64,000 nucleotides of DNA from assembly GCF_029168945.1 (NCBI RefSeq), contig NC_083601.1:30927660-30991659 (forward strand), in the 5' to 3' direction. This DNA is from Cannabis sativa (Eukaryota > Streptophyta > Magnoliopsida > Rosales > Cannabaceae). The position numbers and the translations under genes were made by a program. A model generated the notes under the pieces. It had not been told where the DNA came from. It made no database searches and saw nothing but the letters and a program-made list of their open reading frames with translations. Positions 32,524-43,300 of this stretch are shown here, piece after piece (within the stretch, counting starts at the first letter, position 1; every line of letters begins with the position of its first letter).

Positions 32524-35272
32524 CTATTCAGCTGGTGGTTGATCTTCATCAGAAGAATCATCCTTCTGGCCCTTCCTTTCCTTCCACCTTGCCAAAACCC
32601 ATTTCAAAACAAGAAAACCTCCAAGTGCATAAACCTGAGAACATACAATGTTATTTTACAATTACACATAAAATTTCAGTGATCTCATAACCAAACTTAT
32701 ATGACCCTACACTGAATGTGTATATATGTGGATGTGGTTATTCATTCAAGAACCAAAAATAAATAGTCCTACAATCATCTTGCTTAACGATAAATAGGCA
32801 GTATATGTATTGTTCACTACCTAGCTCAATAGCCCTTTCAATTAAGAACTGTAAATATGTCAGTGGGAATATACTATCTCCATGTTGTGCGATTTTAAAA
32901 TGTATATATCCGGGGTAATAACAAAAAGAAACATAAGATAGTAACTAAGGCAATGCCTTCAACTACTGGTTGAGAAGCAGAACAAGTAAATAAGACTTTC
33001 TAGACTCTAGACCGTTAAGCTAGCTAAAAACCATTTATATTGAGAAGAAAGAAAAATTACGTTGTTGTTACTGTAATTAAGTTCTGAAAGATGCCTTTCC
33101 CTAAGTAATTAAAGAAGGCTCTCGTACTGATAAGAAAAAAAATCAATTAATAGGGTGATTGAACCAACCAAAACAGTGTAATTGTTGCAACCAAAGATTT
33201 CAATTCCCTTGAATGCACTGAGACACCTTCAAAGCTACAGCAAATCCTACATGCTATTTCTTTCAGTCATCATTATTAGTTTCCCAACCTAAATTATCAA
33301 AAGGAGAAATATGTATGAAACCTTTTTTTTTTGTCTTATCTGATTTTTGCTTATTTGTTTGTTGAGTTTGGGGGCGTTATAAATAATAAAGAAAACTTGC
33401 ACGAGTTTTCTGATTGATTAAATGAGGCTTCTAAAATTCTCAACCACAAAAGTCAAAAGAAATTCAAGAAGGGAAGAAAAGAAAAAAGAGAGAAGACATA
33501 CATAATTAAAAGCTCTTAATTACTGCACTGAAGAGAGACAAGATACACAATGAATGAGATTTCCATAAAAGCAAAGACAAAAGCTTCAAACAAAGTAAGC
33601 TAAACATTTCAATGACTGAAGGAGGCAGATTACTGAAATCCCACCGGGTAAAAGAGATTTAGATTGAGGAGACAGAAAAGAGACATCACCAAAAGAAGAG
33701 GCACCCACAAAATGGTTTAAGTCCCAGATACAAGGTATGACACCTAAGTTAAAACAAACAACAGAATGTTCGCTTTCAAAAATAAATTATTTCAGATAGG
33801 GCCTAACTTACACCAATGGCATTTCTTATTCGGCTGGCTATTTACCTATATGCCTTTGAAATTGCAAAGGTAAGACTACAGCCGTACAGTCAGACATGAA
33901 TTTCGCACCCTGATAAGGGTAATATAGCACATGCATGTCACTATAGTAAAATAGACACTATACTATCAGTCAGTCAAGCATGTTGCATGTCCAGGACTAA
34001 GAGGTACCTTAAGATGTCAAGTATCACAAAATGTGGCAGATTGTTATTGGTGCAATTCACTATTGGATCTCACACATTTTGATTAAATAAAAAATATGGA
34101 AGACTGCTAACCACTTACAACACGCAACATCGGTATAGTGTTGGGCACTTTAATGTGCCTAATAGCAATGCTGATATTCAAAAGACCATTACATCATACA
34201 ATAGGACCGATGTAGCTAAGCACTAAAGCATTACTAACCTTAAAACCATCGACAGAGTCATTTAACTATACAAAACAAAATAGATACTCAAAGGATTAAT
34301 ATATATTAATTAGCCTTCTTAAACTACTCAGCAACCGAAAATCATTTCAACGATGCAAAAACACCCACCCACTTTAGCTTAACACACATTAGTAAAGCTT
34401 CCAAACAAAATCTTCTCATTTCCTTTTTGAGGAAAAGCAAGCATGTATCAAATTTGTTCAAATAAATTCTTTAACTTCTGATACCTTCCCATCCATAGAA
34501 TCAGATCCCAGCATTAAACACTAAATATTTAAATAAACACCATTAGGACCATACACGAACATTTCCAAAGAGACCCTCAAAACATTTTGCTGAAAAGGCA
34601 GTCGGTGAATAGGGATTATAACTGTATCAAATATGAAATCGTTTTCCAGCTCTTTTAAAATTATCTCATGAAATTATAATACTAATCATGGGTAAACTAA
34701 ATTTTAAGCACCGGTAATGCACCCATTACACATGACAAGTTTTCATTTCGCTCTTGATTCTCATTCTCTTTTTTCACTATACTTAACCGGACATGATAAA
34801 CAATTCAATGATTGATTGCCACTGATTCTAGATGTAACAAAACATAGTCCACTTTAATGTTTTTCCTCCATTTTATCAACAGCCAAACAGAATATATATA
34901 TATATATATACATATATACACACACGTACGTACTAGACTAGACTAGACTAGAAAAAGGAAATATAATAACAATACCTGCCAGATGATGACTGGATTCGAA
35001 GTCTTTCCAGTCTCATGATTCTCCACAGCCACAGGAGGAGGAACCGCCAGCTGAGCCTTGGGGAACCTCACTATGTCAGGCTTCGAACTCTCTCCACCAT
35101 CAACAGCAGCCCTTCCTTGTCTTGGTTCAACTTCAGCAACAGAAGCGGATTCTGTGTTGGGCTTTGGCTTGAAAAATGGGAATTGATGGATGAATTTGGT
35201 AAATAGTGAGAAAATGTTTACGGGTTGGTTTGGGTTGACTTCATTGGTCTGAGTTTGAGTGTTATCTGCCAT
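32524..35272 (-). CDS. Small single-pass membrane protein, function unknown
   Basis: Two exons, 35272-34976 and 32634-32524, join in phase across a 2.3-kb GT-AG intron into 135 residues. The N-terminal 95 residues are polar, Pro- and Gln-rich and probably disordered (MADNTQTQTNEVNPNQPV; FPFFKPKPNTES). The exon junction falls at the start of a hydrophobic segment (VIIWQVYALGGFLVLKWVL), a likely membrane helix. It is followed by a basic stretch (ARWKERKGQKDD) and an acidic tail ending in PPAE. The basic residues after the helix suggest a cytosolic C terminus, a weak inference. I do not recognise the family by name. In-phase splicing to a consistent C terminus, a good donor (CAG|GTATTG) and a good acceptor (TTCTCAG) argue that it is real. 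No neighbour hints at a role. Confidence 0.82.
34892..34951. repeat. (TA)n and CTAGA microsatellites in the small-protein intron
   Basis: A TA run at about 34892-34918 is followed by four to five CTAGA units (about 34933-34951), just inside the intron next to exon 1. Confidence 0.85.
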
Positions 35273-37339
35273 TGTTGAGGTGGAGAGAGAAAGAGGGAAT
35301 TGGGAGGTGGGAGTGAGTTAATAGATAGAAGAAAAGAGGCGGAGAATACAGAGCGAGAAATGTGCATGAATGAATTGAATTGGTTTTGGTTTTGGTTAGT
35401 TTGGGCTTTCTTGTTTCGTTTAGCGATTTTGGTTCTTTGGAATGAGAGAAGAGAAGTAGTGAGGTGTATCCCGAAGTTTTTAGCGTTATCGCACTTGTTT
35501 TATTCTAGCCACGGGTGACGGCCCTCTTTCCTTTATCTAAATATTTTGTTTTTTTAAAAATAAAAAATTAAGAGTTTATATATTACAATCTAAATATTTG
35601 AGCTACCCTCTAGTTATCTAAATATTTTGTTTGGTATTGGTATTAGAGACTTTAAAGTATCCCATAGATAAGTATAATTTCTTTTTTAATAATTTTTTTT
35701 GTATTTTTATGTTCAAATATATATATATATATATATTTTACAATGCTATATAAAAATAATATGAAAACAACAAAAATATTATATAAAAATAACAAAAAAA
35801 TAACACTAACATAAAAAATAATAAAAAATCAACAATAAATTATCAAAAATACAACATAAAAAATATATTAAAAGATCAGATTTTTTGTAAATAAAATCGT
35901 AAAAATATTTAAAATTCTATATAACCGTATTTTTGTAATTTTTTTGTTATTATATATATTTGTGAAATAATCTTTTTATTAAAACTAGGGTTGATTGAAT
36001 AGTTATTTGTTGTGTTAATTCATATTGTTAGTGATATATATAGATAATGGGTTTAACATCTATGTGTGTAATGTTTAGTTGAAACATAAGTGAGCTTTTC
36101 TAGTTCACTGAAGCATTTGATGAGCAAACTTAGTCTAACTATGTTTATGTAGCTAAGTCCTTTCCCTAGCGTTATAATGCATATTGTCTCATTACAATTG
36201 TAGACTTTTGATAACGAGATAAATTAAATTGCTTCTAATTTAGAGTTATAAGGAGAAAAACTTAATTAATAGCATTGTACTATCAAATCAAGGTAATTAC
36301 TATAGATTAATCATGTATACCTAATTATTATCTAATTATTATTATGTTCTAAATTATATACAATTTTGCATCTTGAGTTTATTGATTTTCTAACAGCACT
36401 GGATAATGAATAGCACAAACAATATTAATATGCTATCTTTTGTGATACTTAGCACCTGATGGTAGGACGACACATTTGTACTTGAAAACTTGCCCTTTTG
36501 AGAAACCCGCCAGAGCCAAACTTGGAAAAACCTGAATGATTAGGTTTTAAAAATTATTGGGTGAGTTCGGGTGCAACTCAGTTACATATCGAGTCGTGTT
36601 CCAGTGTAGAAAAATACAAGTATTCGAGTTCGGGTGTAACTCAAACCTGTCCAGTACCTGATTAAAATAATAAGGAAAGATATTTATGTATATATACATT
36701 CTTTTCAATTTCCTAAAACTAAAAACATAATCTTACGGTCTCAACACAAACATCCTCTCCAAGTCTCCTTACCTTTTTCCCTCTTTCTTTCTCTTTTCAG
36801 GGTTGACCCTAAGCATAAGTGGATTTGGCTCGTGTTTAGGGCCTACACTTTTGGGGAGCCCAAAATAAAAAATAAAAGGCATCATTTGACATTTATTTAA
36901 GCAAAATTAAGTGTATTATAAACAACAAATATTCATAGCTTGATTTGTGGGATGTATGACACATTATACAATGGTGTGTATTCGAGTCTCATGCCACTCT
37001 TTTTCAATATATTTTTTTTTAAATATTTATAAAAGTGAGGGTCCTAAATTTTAAATTCCATTAGAGTTTTTTTTTTTATTTTCTTTTTATATTATAAGTA
37101 CTCTCCCATTTTTTATTTATTGCTTTTTTAAAAGAAAAATTTGAATAATAGCCCACCCAAATTTGTACCCCGTCCCTACCCACCTAGACCCGTCCCAACC
37201 TGCGTCCAATCCACCTACACCCGAAACTTGAAAACCTGTAGGCCACAACGGCTTAGTTCGGGATACAATTTCCACACACTTGAAACCTTTAATGTGTCAC
37301 CTTACCTGAAAATGTCCCTTAACATCACTCTCTTGAAAG

Positions 37340-37886
37340 ACACTTTCTCTATTGTGGATATTGTCCCACATGAAATAAATGGTAGAGTACTGAGCCATCT
37401 ATAAGAATATGGGCTACTTCACTCATCATCAATTTGTTTTGAGATAGAACACAATGATTCTCAATACGGTATCAGAGCCATATCCCTTGCGGGCAAGTGA
37501 TCTACCATCTTGAGGGAGAATATTATAAATATTATCCCACATAGAATAAATGGTAGAATATTGAGCCATTTATAAAAACACGAGCTACTCCACTCATCAC
37601 CAATTGGTTTTGAGTTGGAACACTATAATTTTCAATATTCTTAAAATCATACTAATGCTAGTGTTATCCAGCAAAAAAAAAATACTAATGGTAATCAAAT
37701 CTTGAGGGAGAATATTATAAATATTATCCCACATAGAATAAATGGTAGAATATTGAGCCATTTATAAAAAAAGCATTTCTTTCAAAACAAACATTTAATT
37801 GGTTTTGAGTTGGAACACTATGATTCTCAATATTCTCAAAATCGTACTAATAGTAGCGTTATCCAGCAAAAAAAATACTAATGATA
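37340..37886 (+). repeat. Diverged LTR-like repeats with a tRNA-Met-type primer site
   Basis: Three related units contain ATTATCCCACATAGAATAAA, GGTAGAATATTGAGCCAT and TTGGTTTTGAGTTGGAACAC. The first (about 37354-37467) is followed by GGTATCAGAGCC (37468-37479), the usual primer-binding site of plant Copia elements. The second (37511-37697) and third (37702-37886) are a tandem copy of each other. No gag or pol sequence is present, so these are solo or rearranged LTR remnants. Confidence 0.65.
37649..37690 (+). repeat. Short A-tailed insertion with 9-bp duplication inside the LTR-like repeat
   Basis: ATACTAATG at 37649-37657 and 37682-37690 flanks an insert ending CCAGC plus an A run. The neighbouring tandem copy (about 37840-37880) carries the same insert, so the insertion is older than the duplication. 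Confidence 0.45.
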
Positions 37887-38281
37887 ACCGAAATTTTTCA
37901 ATATTTATTTAATTAAAATATTTAAAACTCCGTATTAAATTATACATAGCATCTTTGCACCTTAAAATGCCTCCTACCATTTTTATAAAATTTACAAGCA
38001 ATCCTTATACATACCATACAAGAAAGGAGCACCTTCTTGAACAACGTGGCACCACCATATTGGTCACAAGTATATAACTTGGGACTGTTTATTTTATTAT
38101 ATTTTATATAATAGGGATGCACAACTTTTAGGTTTTGTTATTAGTAAATGAATATTATATTGGAAACTTTGTATATGGACAAATAAAACTACTATAATAG
38201 TAAATATAATTATAAAATTTATATAATTTATTTACTTTTTTATTTTTGAAAATCGATGATATTAAATAAAAGACCTAAAGG

Positions 38282-38550
38282 CAGTGGCGGACCCAGAATT
38301 TAAAGTGAGGGGGGCGTAAATAAATTTAAAAAGAAAATATAAAGTGTAGTTAGTAGGGTTTGAACCTTTACCCTCTAACCTATTTACCAAATACCTTAAC
38401 CATTACACCAAGATTACTATTATGTCTATAAATATCATCTTTTAATACAAATATATGTTGTAACTAATTAAAATACATATATTTTTTTCTCGATTTTTTT
38501 TTTCAGGGGGGGCAGTCGCCCCCCCTCGCTACAATGTGGGTCCGCCCCTG
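38282..38550. mobile_element. hAT-type MITE, 269 bp, with exact 8-bp target duplication
   Basis: CCTAAAGG at 38274-38281 and 38551-38558 flanks ends reading CAGTGGCGGACCC on the left and, reverse complemented, CAGGGGCGGACCC on the right. An 8-bp duplication with CAG.GGCGG ends fits the hAT superfamily. G and C runs (GGGGGG, CCCCCCC) lie just inside the ends. No coding capacity. Confidence 0.9.
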
Positions 38551-38787
38551 CCTAAAGGTCTTGGCATAAAGGAGACCTGTAAGTGTAAGTAAAGTAACCA
38601 GTAGTGTTCATAGTTATGGTTCTTTCGCCAACATTAGAACATTTTTAAAGAATTGTTATAAAGATGGTATATAAGTATTTTTTTAGCTTATATTTATACA
38701 ATTGAACTTTAATAGTGGTGTATTTAGTTTAAATATAACACATATTAAAAATTTATCAAATTTAATACGAAATATAATATAGAATAT

Positions 38788-39017
38788 TTTATTTTTTGAA
38801 AATAAAATCATCATTTTATTAAACGATTAATTCAGTTACCAAACAAGGCAACAACTCAACAGGAACATTGTCCAAGTTGAAACAATGATCAGGGTGGAAT
38901 ATAGCAGCTCTAGCCAAAGAGTGAGCAACTATATTTACTGATCGTTTTACAAAATAAAAAGAAACATTACGCAAAGCATGAAATAAAGTTTTACATTCGC
39001 TAATCACTCATTCACTA
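38788..39017 (-). mobile_element. 5'-truncated LINE fragment: end of RNase H domain plus tail
   Basis: The minus strand encodes the last part of a LINE RNase H domain, FHALRNVSFYFVKRSVNIVA then HSLARAA, with a stop at 38819. Downstream (lower coordinates) it ends TTTTCAAAAAATAAAA. Flanks AATATAGAATATTTTA (just left of the tail) and AATATAGAATAAATTTT (39017-39033) look like a slightly diverged target duplication. Confidence 0.75.
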
Positions 39018-39060
39018 ATATAGAATAAATTTTGTTTCAAAAAAATATAGAATAAATTTT
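39018..39060 (+). repeat. Tail-only retro-insertion with exact 16-bp target duplication
   Basis: ATATAGAATAAATTTT occurs at 39018-39033 and 39045-39060. The insert is only 11 bases, GTTTC plus six A. The left copy also serves as the flank of the LINE fragment at 38788-39017. Confidence 0.75.
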
Positions 39061-39416
39061 ATACTACAATAAATAATACATTTTTATTTATTTTTTTTAT
39101 CACTCATTAAGGTAACTAATAGTTTTGTTATATTCTCACGTTTTTACATTTTGTTATAAAAAGTAAAGTTAATTTTACCATTAATGTATTTGAGTACAAT
39201 TATAAATTTTGGATCAAATATAATATTAACTATTTTGTAAGCTAAATTTAACACAAAATTTATACCATTAATTAAAAATAGTCTTTTAAACTACAAAATT
39301 GGAAAGTTAAAAATTTTTGGTAAAATTATAGCATTGGAGAAGCTTAAACTTCTCTTTTTGCAATTGACTCCTAGGCCAAAATACATTGCCATGAGATGTA
39401 ATTCAGCTTCAGCTTC

Positions 39417-39467
39417 AGCTTCTTATATGTAATTTTCTTTTTTTTGAAACAAGCTTCTTATATGTAA
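39417..39467 (-). repeat. Tail-only retro-insertion with exact 16-bp target duplication
   Basis: AGCTTCTTATATGTAA occurs at 39417-39432 and 39452-39467. The 19-base insert on the minus strand is TGTTTC followed by an A-rich run, the same end as at 39034 but in the opposite orientation. Confidence 0.8.
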
Positions 39468-40094
39468 ATTAAAATAATATATTCAGTCATTGTACTTAAA
39501 AAAATAAGACCAGTTAAAGAAAAATATATTACATAGCCAACTTGCATGAAAAAAAAAAATCAAGAATAAATATATATTTTTTACAATTCCTTTAAAAAAA
39601 TCCACCTTTTATCCTCCCAAGTTTTATGTATAATATATTACCTTTTATAAATGATAATTAAGGATTACTTTAATTGGACTTATCCCACTTGTCTCACTAA
39701 TAATTATAAAGCCTTTACTCTATTAAAGCATTAAAGAACATTTACTATAAATAAACAAATTAAACAAAAGAAAATCTTATTGATTTAAGACTACACTTAT
39801 CAACATAAAAAAATCCAAAAAGAAAAAAAAAACCAAAATTTGAGATTTTAGGCATTGACTTTGATGAATATATTACCATTTGAAGGTTCCATTTCAATTT
39901 TAATATTCAAAATAAAAGAGAAAAATAAAGGAAGAAATTGTAATGTAAATCTATTGTCTATGGCCATTACTACCAACTCAGCACACGGACTAAGGTAAAG
40001 GCACATTGGGTTGGTCTCAGATCGACGCGTGGCCAAACTCAACTCAACTCAACTCTTCTGCCTTTCTTCCAATTCTCACTATATATCCAAAGTC

Positions 40095-40302
40095 TATATA
40101 AAACCACTCCTCCGTACGTACTCATTTCAACTCAACCAATTACAATACTTTCAACATAACCGAAAGAAATCATTCATTATAGAATAAGGTTCTTTCTCAC
40201 TTCTCAATACTCTCTTCTCTCTCTCTCTCTTCTCTTTCCTCTTACGCTATCTCCGATCGGATTTTCATTCTCAGATTTGTGTTAATTTGAAAAGCAGCGA
40301 AA
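40095..40302 (+). promoter_or_regulatory. Core promoter and leader of the pyruvate kinase gene
   Basis: A TATA box candidate, TATATAAAA (40095-40103), lies about 200 bases before the ATG. It is followed by a CT-rich leader with a TCTCTCTCTCTC tract (about 40212-40228). The spacing would give a 5' UTR of roughly 170 bases. Confidence 0.55.
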
Positions 40303-43300
40303 ATGCACGGGAATCAGTTGCTTCTCGAGGAGCCTATAAGGATGGCTTCGATTTTGGAACCTTCTAAGCCTGTAAGTGATTTTGTTGCTTTCTCTTTGGT
40401 TATACTTGTTTTGATCAGCTACTGCGTTTGATTTGTGAGAAAAAGCGGGAGGAAAAGAGCGAGGGAATTTGAAAAAGAAAATGAGTGACGTGTGGAATAT
40501 GTGACGCTTTGTTTGAATTTTGTTTTGTGAAATTGTTGTGTTGATTTTTCGTGGAAAATGACCGATCAAGGCAGTTGGTTGAGGATTTAGAATTTTTGGT
40601 TTGCTTTTCATTTACTACTGATTTTGCTCTCGTCAGGCTTTGAATTTTAAGAAAATATTGTTGATCTGTTTCTCTTTTTCTGTGAACTGAAGTTAAATCC
40701 AATTGTCAATTAGTGAAGTCCACGACAACAACCAGGCACTTTGATTTTGTCGTGTATATATGTATCAGTGTTTATATATTTTGGGAGAATTGAAGCAATT
40801 ATTGGCTCATAAATTTGGAAATGTCTTGCGTTTGACTTGACAAGTTGAGTTTAGTGTGTAGCTTACTTGATTTTGAAGTGTCAGTGAATATTTTCGCTAC
40901 AATTCATGAAAAAGAGTTGCAGCTCATGATTTTTATCTGATATGGTCTGGATTATTAACCCTGCAGACTGTTTATCCTTCGATGACGAAGATTGTTGGGA
41001 CACTTGGTCCGAAATCGCGTTCTGTCGAGATCATTTCTGATTGCCTGAATGCCGGAATGTGTGGTACTAATCACTTTTTTTTTTTCTCATTTGTCCTTAT
41101 CAGCTTTTTAAAAATTTAACGTTATAGTGGGTAGATATTTCTATCTGAGATTTGAGTAATTTTTACTGACAATTTTTTACTTTCTGTTTTTCTTTTCCTT
41201 TTTTAGTGGCAAGGTTCGATTTTTCATGGGGTGATATTGACTTCCATCAAGAGACATTGGACAATTTGAGGAAGGCAGTCAAGAGTACCGATAAGCTCTG
41301 TGCTGTATGCCCTTTTTCATTCTTACATCCTTGCGATCTGTAAATAAACTCTGAATTTCTTTTTTCAGTTTCCTGCTATTAGCGGTTTTTGTATGATTAA
41401 TACTTTTGGGTGCTTCTATTTTTTGCTCAGTGGGTCTTAATTAGGTTTTTTGTTTTTATTTTTGGCTAATTTTTTTACCCTTTGAAATATTACAAATCAG
41501 GTCCCCTAAATTTTTAACGTAAAAAATGCCTATGAAGTATTGAAATTGTTGAATTTAAGGACTTTTGTCCGATTTTTGTAAAAAAAGTAAAATTTATGAG
41601 ACATAATTTAGTATATATAAAAGTTCGAGGGAGGTAGATATTAAAGTCTGAATGATTTAGTACATAAACAATCATTAAAATAGTAAAATTGAATAAAATT
41701 AGACAAAAATTTTAAACGGAGAAATTTTTAAGGGGAAAAAATCTTAATTAGATATTATTTTTAATAGTATATTATCAAAATATACACTTGGCCCTCGTCT
41801 CTCTCATTTTTTTTAAATAAAAAATTCTTTCTATATTATTAATTTTTAATTCATTTTTTTACAGGTTTTGTTGGACACAGTTGGTCCCGAGTTGCAGGTA
41901 GTTAATAAAGCTGAGCATCCCATCTCCCTTGAAGCTGATACTTTGATTGTCCTAACACCGGATCAAGAGAAAGAGGCCACTTCAAATCTTTTACCCATAA
42001 ATTTTAGGGGACTGGCAAAGGTTTTATTTATGTTATTTTCTATTTCCTTGTCATTTTTCTTCTCTGGTTTTTTGCCTTATCATTTTTTTTTTGGCAGCAT
42101 TAATAAGTCGTGTTAAATCCACAGAGTTACGGCTCTTTTTCTTTTTCATTGCACGAAGTATAGTGATTAACATGATTTGGCTTTTGACAAATATCAAGCA
42201 TTTGTTGCATGTCACTCTGCAATACTTTTGATGCGTATTTGTCTATTATGTTAAGAAATGATCTGCCTTTAATTGCTTTTCCTTTTCTGTTGTTTTCTTT
42301 TCCTAATGCACAATCTTATTTGTAAGCTTATAATTTATGTTTGTTTGAACTCATCTCATTATTGACATTTTAAATGTTTTTTCCAGGCAGTGAAGAAGGG
42401 TGACACTATTTTTATTGGTCAATACCTTTTCACGGGGAGTGAAACGACTTCAGTGTGGTTAGAGGTAAGGAATCTTGAAAACTAAATTTCATTATTTAGT
42501 TGACGGTTATATAACTCAACACACTACTTTAGGCATGACAAATTAACTTAACTTATCAAATATTTTTGTTTCATCTTAACAGTCACTAGACTTATGCATT
42601 ACTTTGTAATCCAAGTAAGCTTATTTAAACAACCTTATGCAGGAATTCCCTACAAAACAGAGATGTTATTACTTAGCTTCAGATAAATATTTGTATTTAG
42701 ATCTATGTGGGGTGTAAGATGAGAACTTCAAGGAACTCTGAAGTTCTGCTTACTACTAAATTTGATATGTTCTTTTTCTTCTTCTTCTGTAGAACTTGAA
42801 CCAATGGCCTTGCAAATTACTCTTTTTTTATCCTATTTTCAAAATATTTTCCTAGAAAGGGAAGAAAATGAATTCTCGCATCCAGTTTCTCAAGTTTCTC
42901 GTATCCAATGCAGGTAAGTGAGATAAGCGGTGAAGATGTGGTTTGTATCATTAAGAACTCTGCTACCTTGGCTGGATCATTGTATACTTTGCATGTTTCT
43001 CAAATTCGTATTGATCTTCCTACACTCACAGATAATGATAAGAAGGTAAGTTTGATGGTGTTGGCATGAACCTGCAAATGCTAAACTTTCTATGTGTTCA
43101 AAGAAATTACTTTTCCTGCTATTACTTGAGTTTATGAACTTCTGGATTTATTGTCTGACTGCCATTCAGGTTATAAGCACATGGGGTGTTAAAAATAAAA
43201 TAGATTTCCTCTCGCTATCATATACCCGGCATGCTGAAGATGTTCGTCATGTGAGGGCTACTTCTACTTTGTTTTGTGTCTCTTCTTATACATAATAGAT

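Larger units (their letters stand above)
35273..40094. other. Repeat-rich intergenic region
   Basis: The first 200 bases are the leader and promoter of the minus-strand small-protein gene. From 35520 to 36480 the DNA is very AT-rich with no gene. Around 36490-36670 and 37150-37280 are degenerate GGGTGCAACTC and CCCACCTAGACCCG type repeats of unknown origin. LTR-like, hAT and LINE pieces are listed separately. The stretch 39470-40080 holds nothing recognisable. Confidence 0.6.

Noticed and set aside
39350..39420. Another RNase H fragment (minus strand, AELHLMAMYFGL)
   Set aside because: The similarity is short and includes a CAGCTT triplet repeat; I could not define an element around it.
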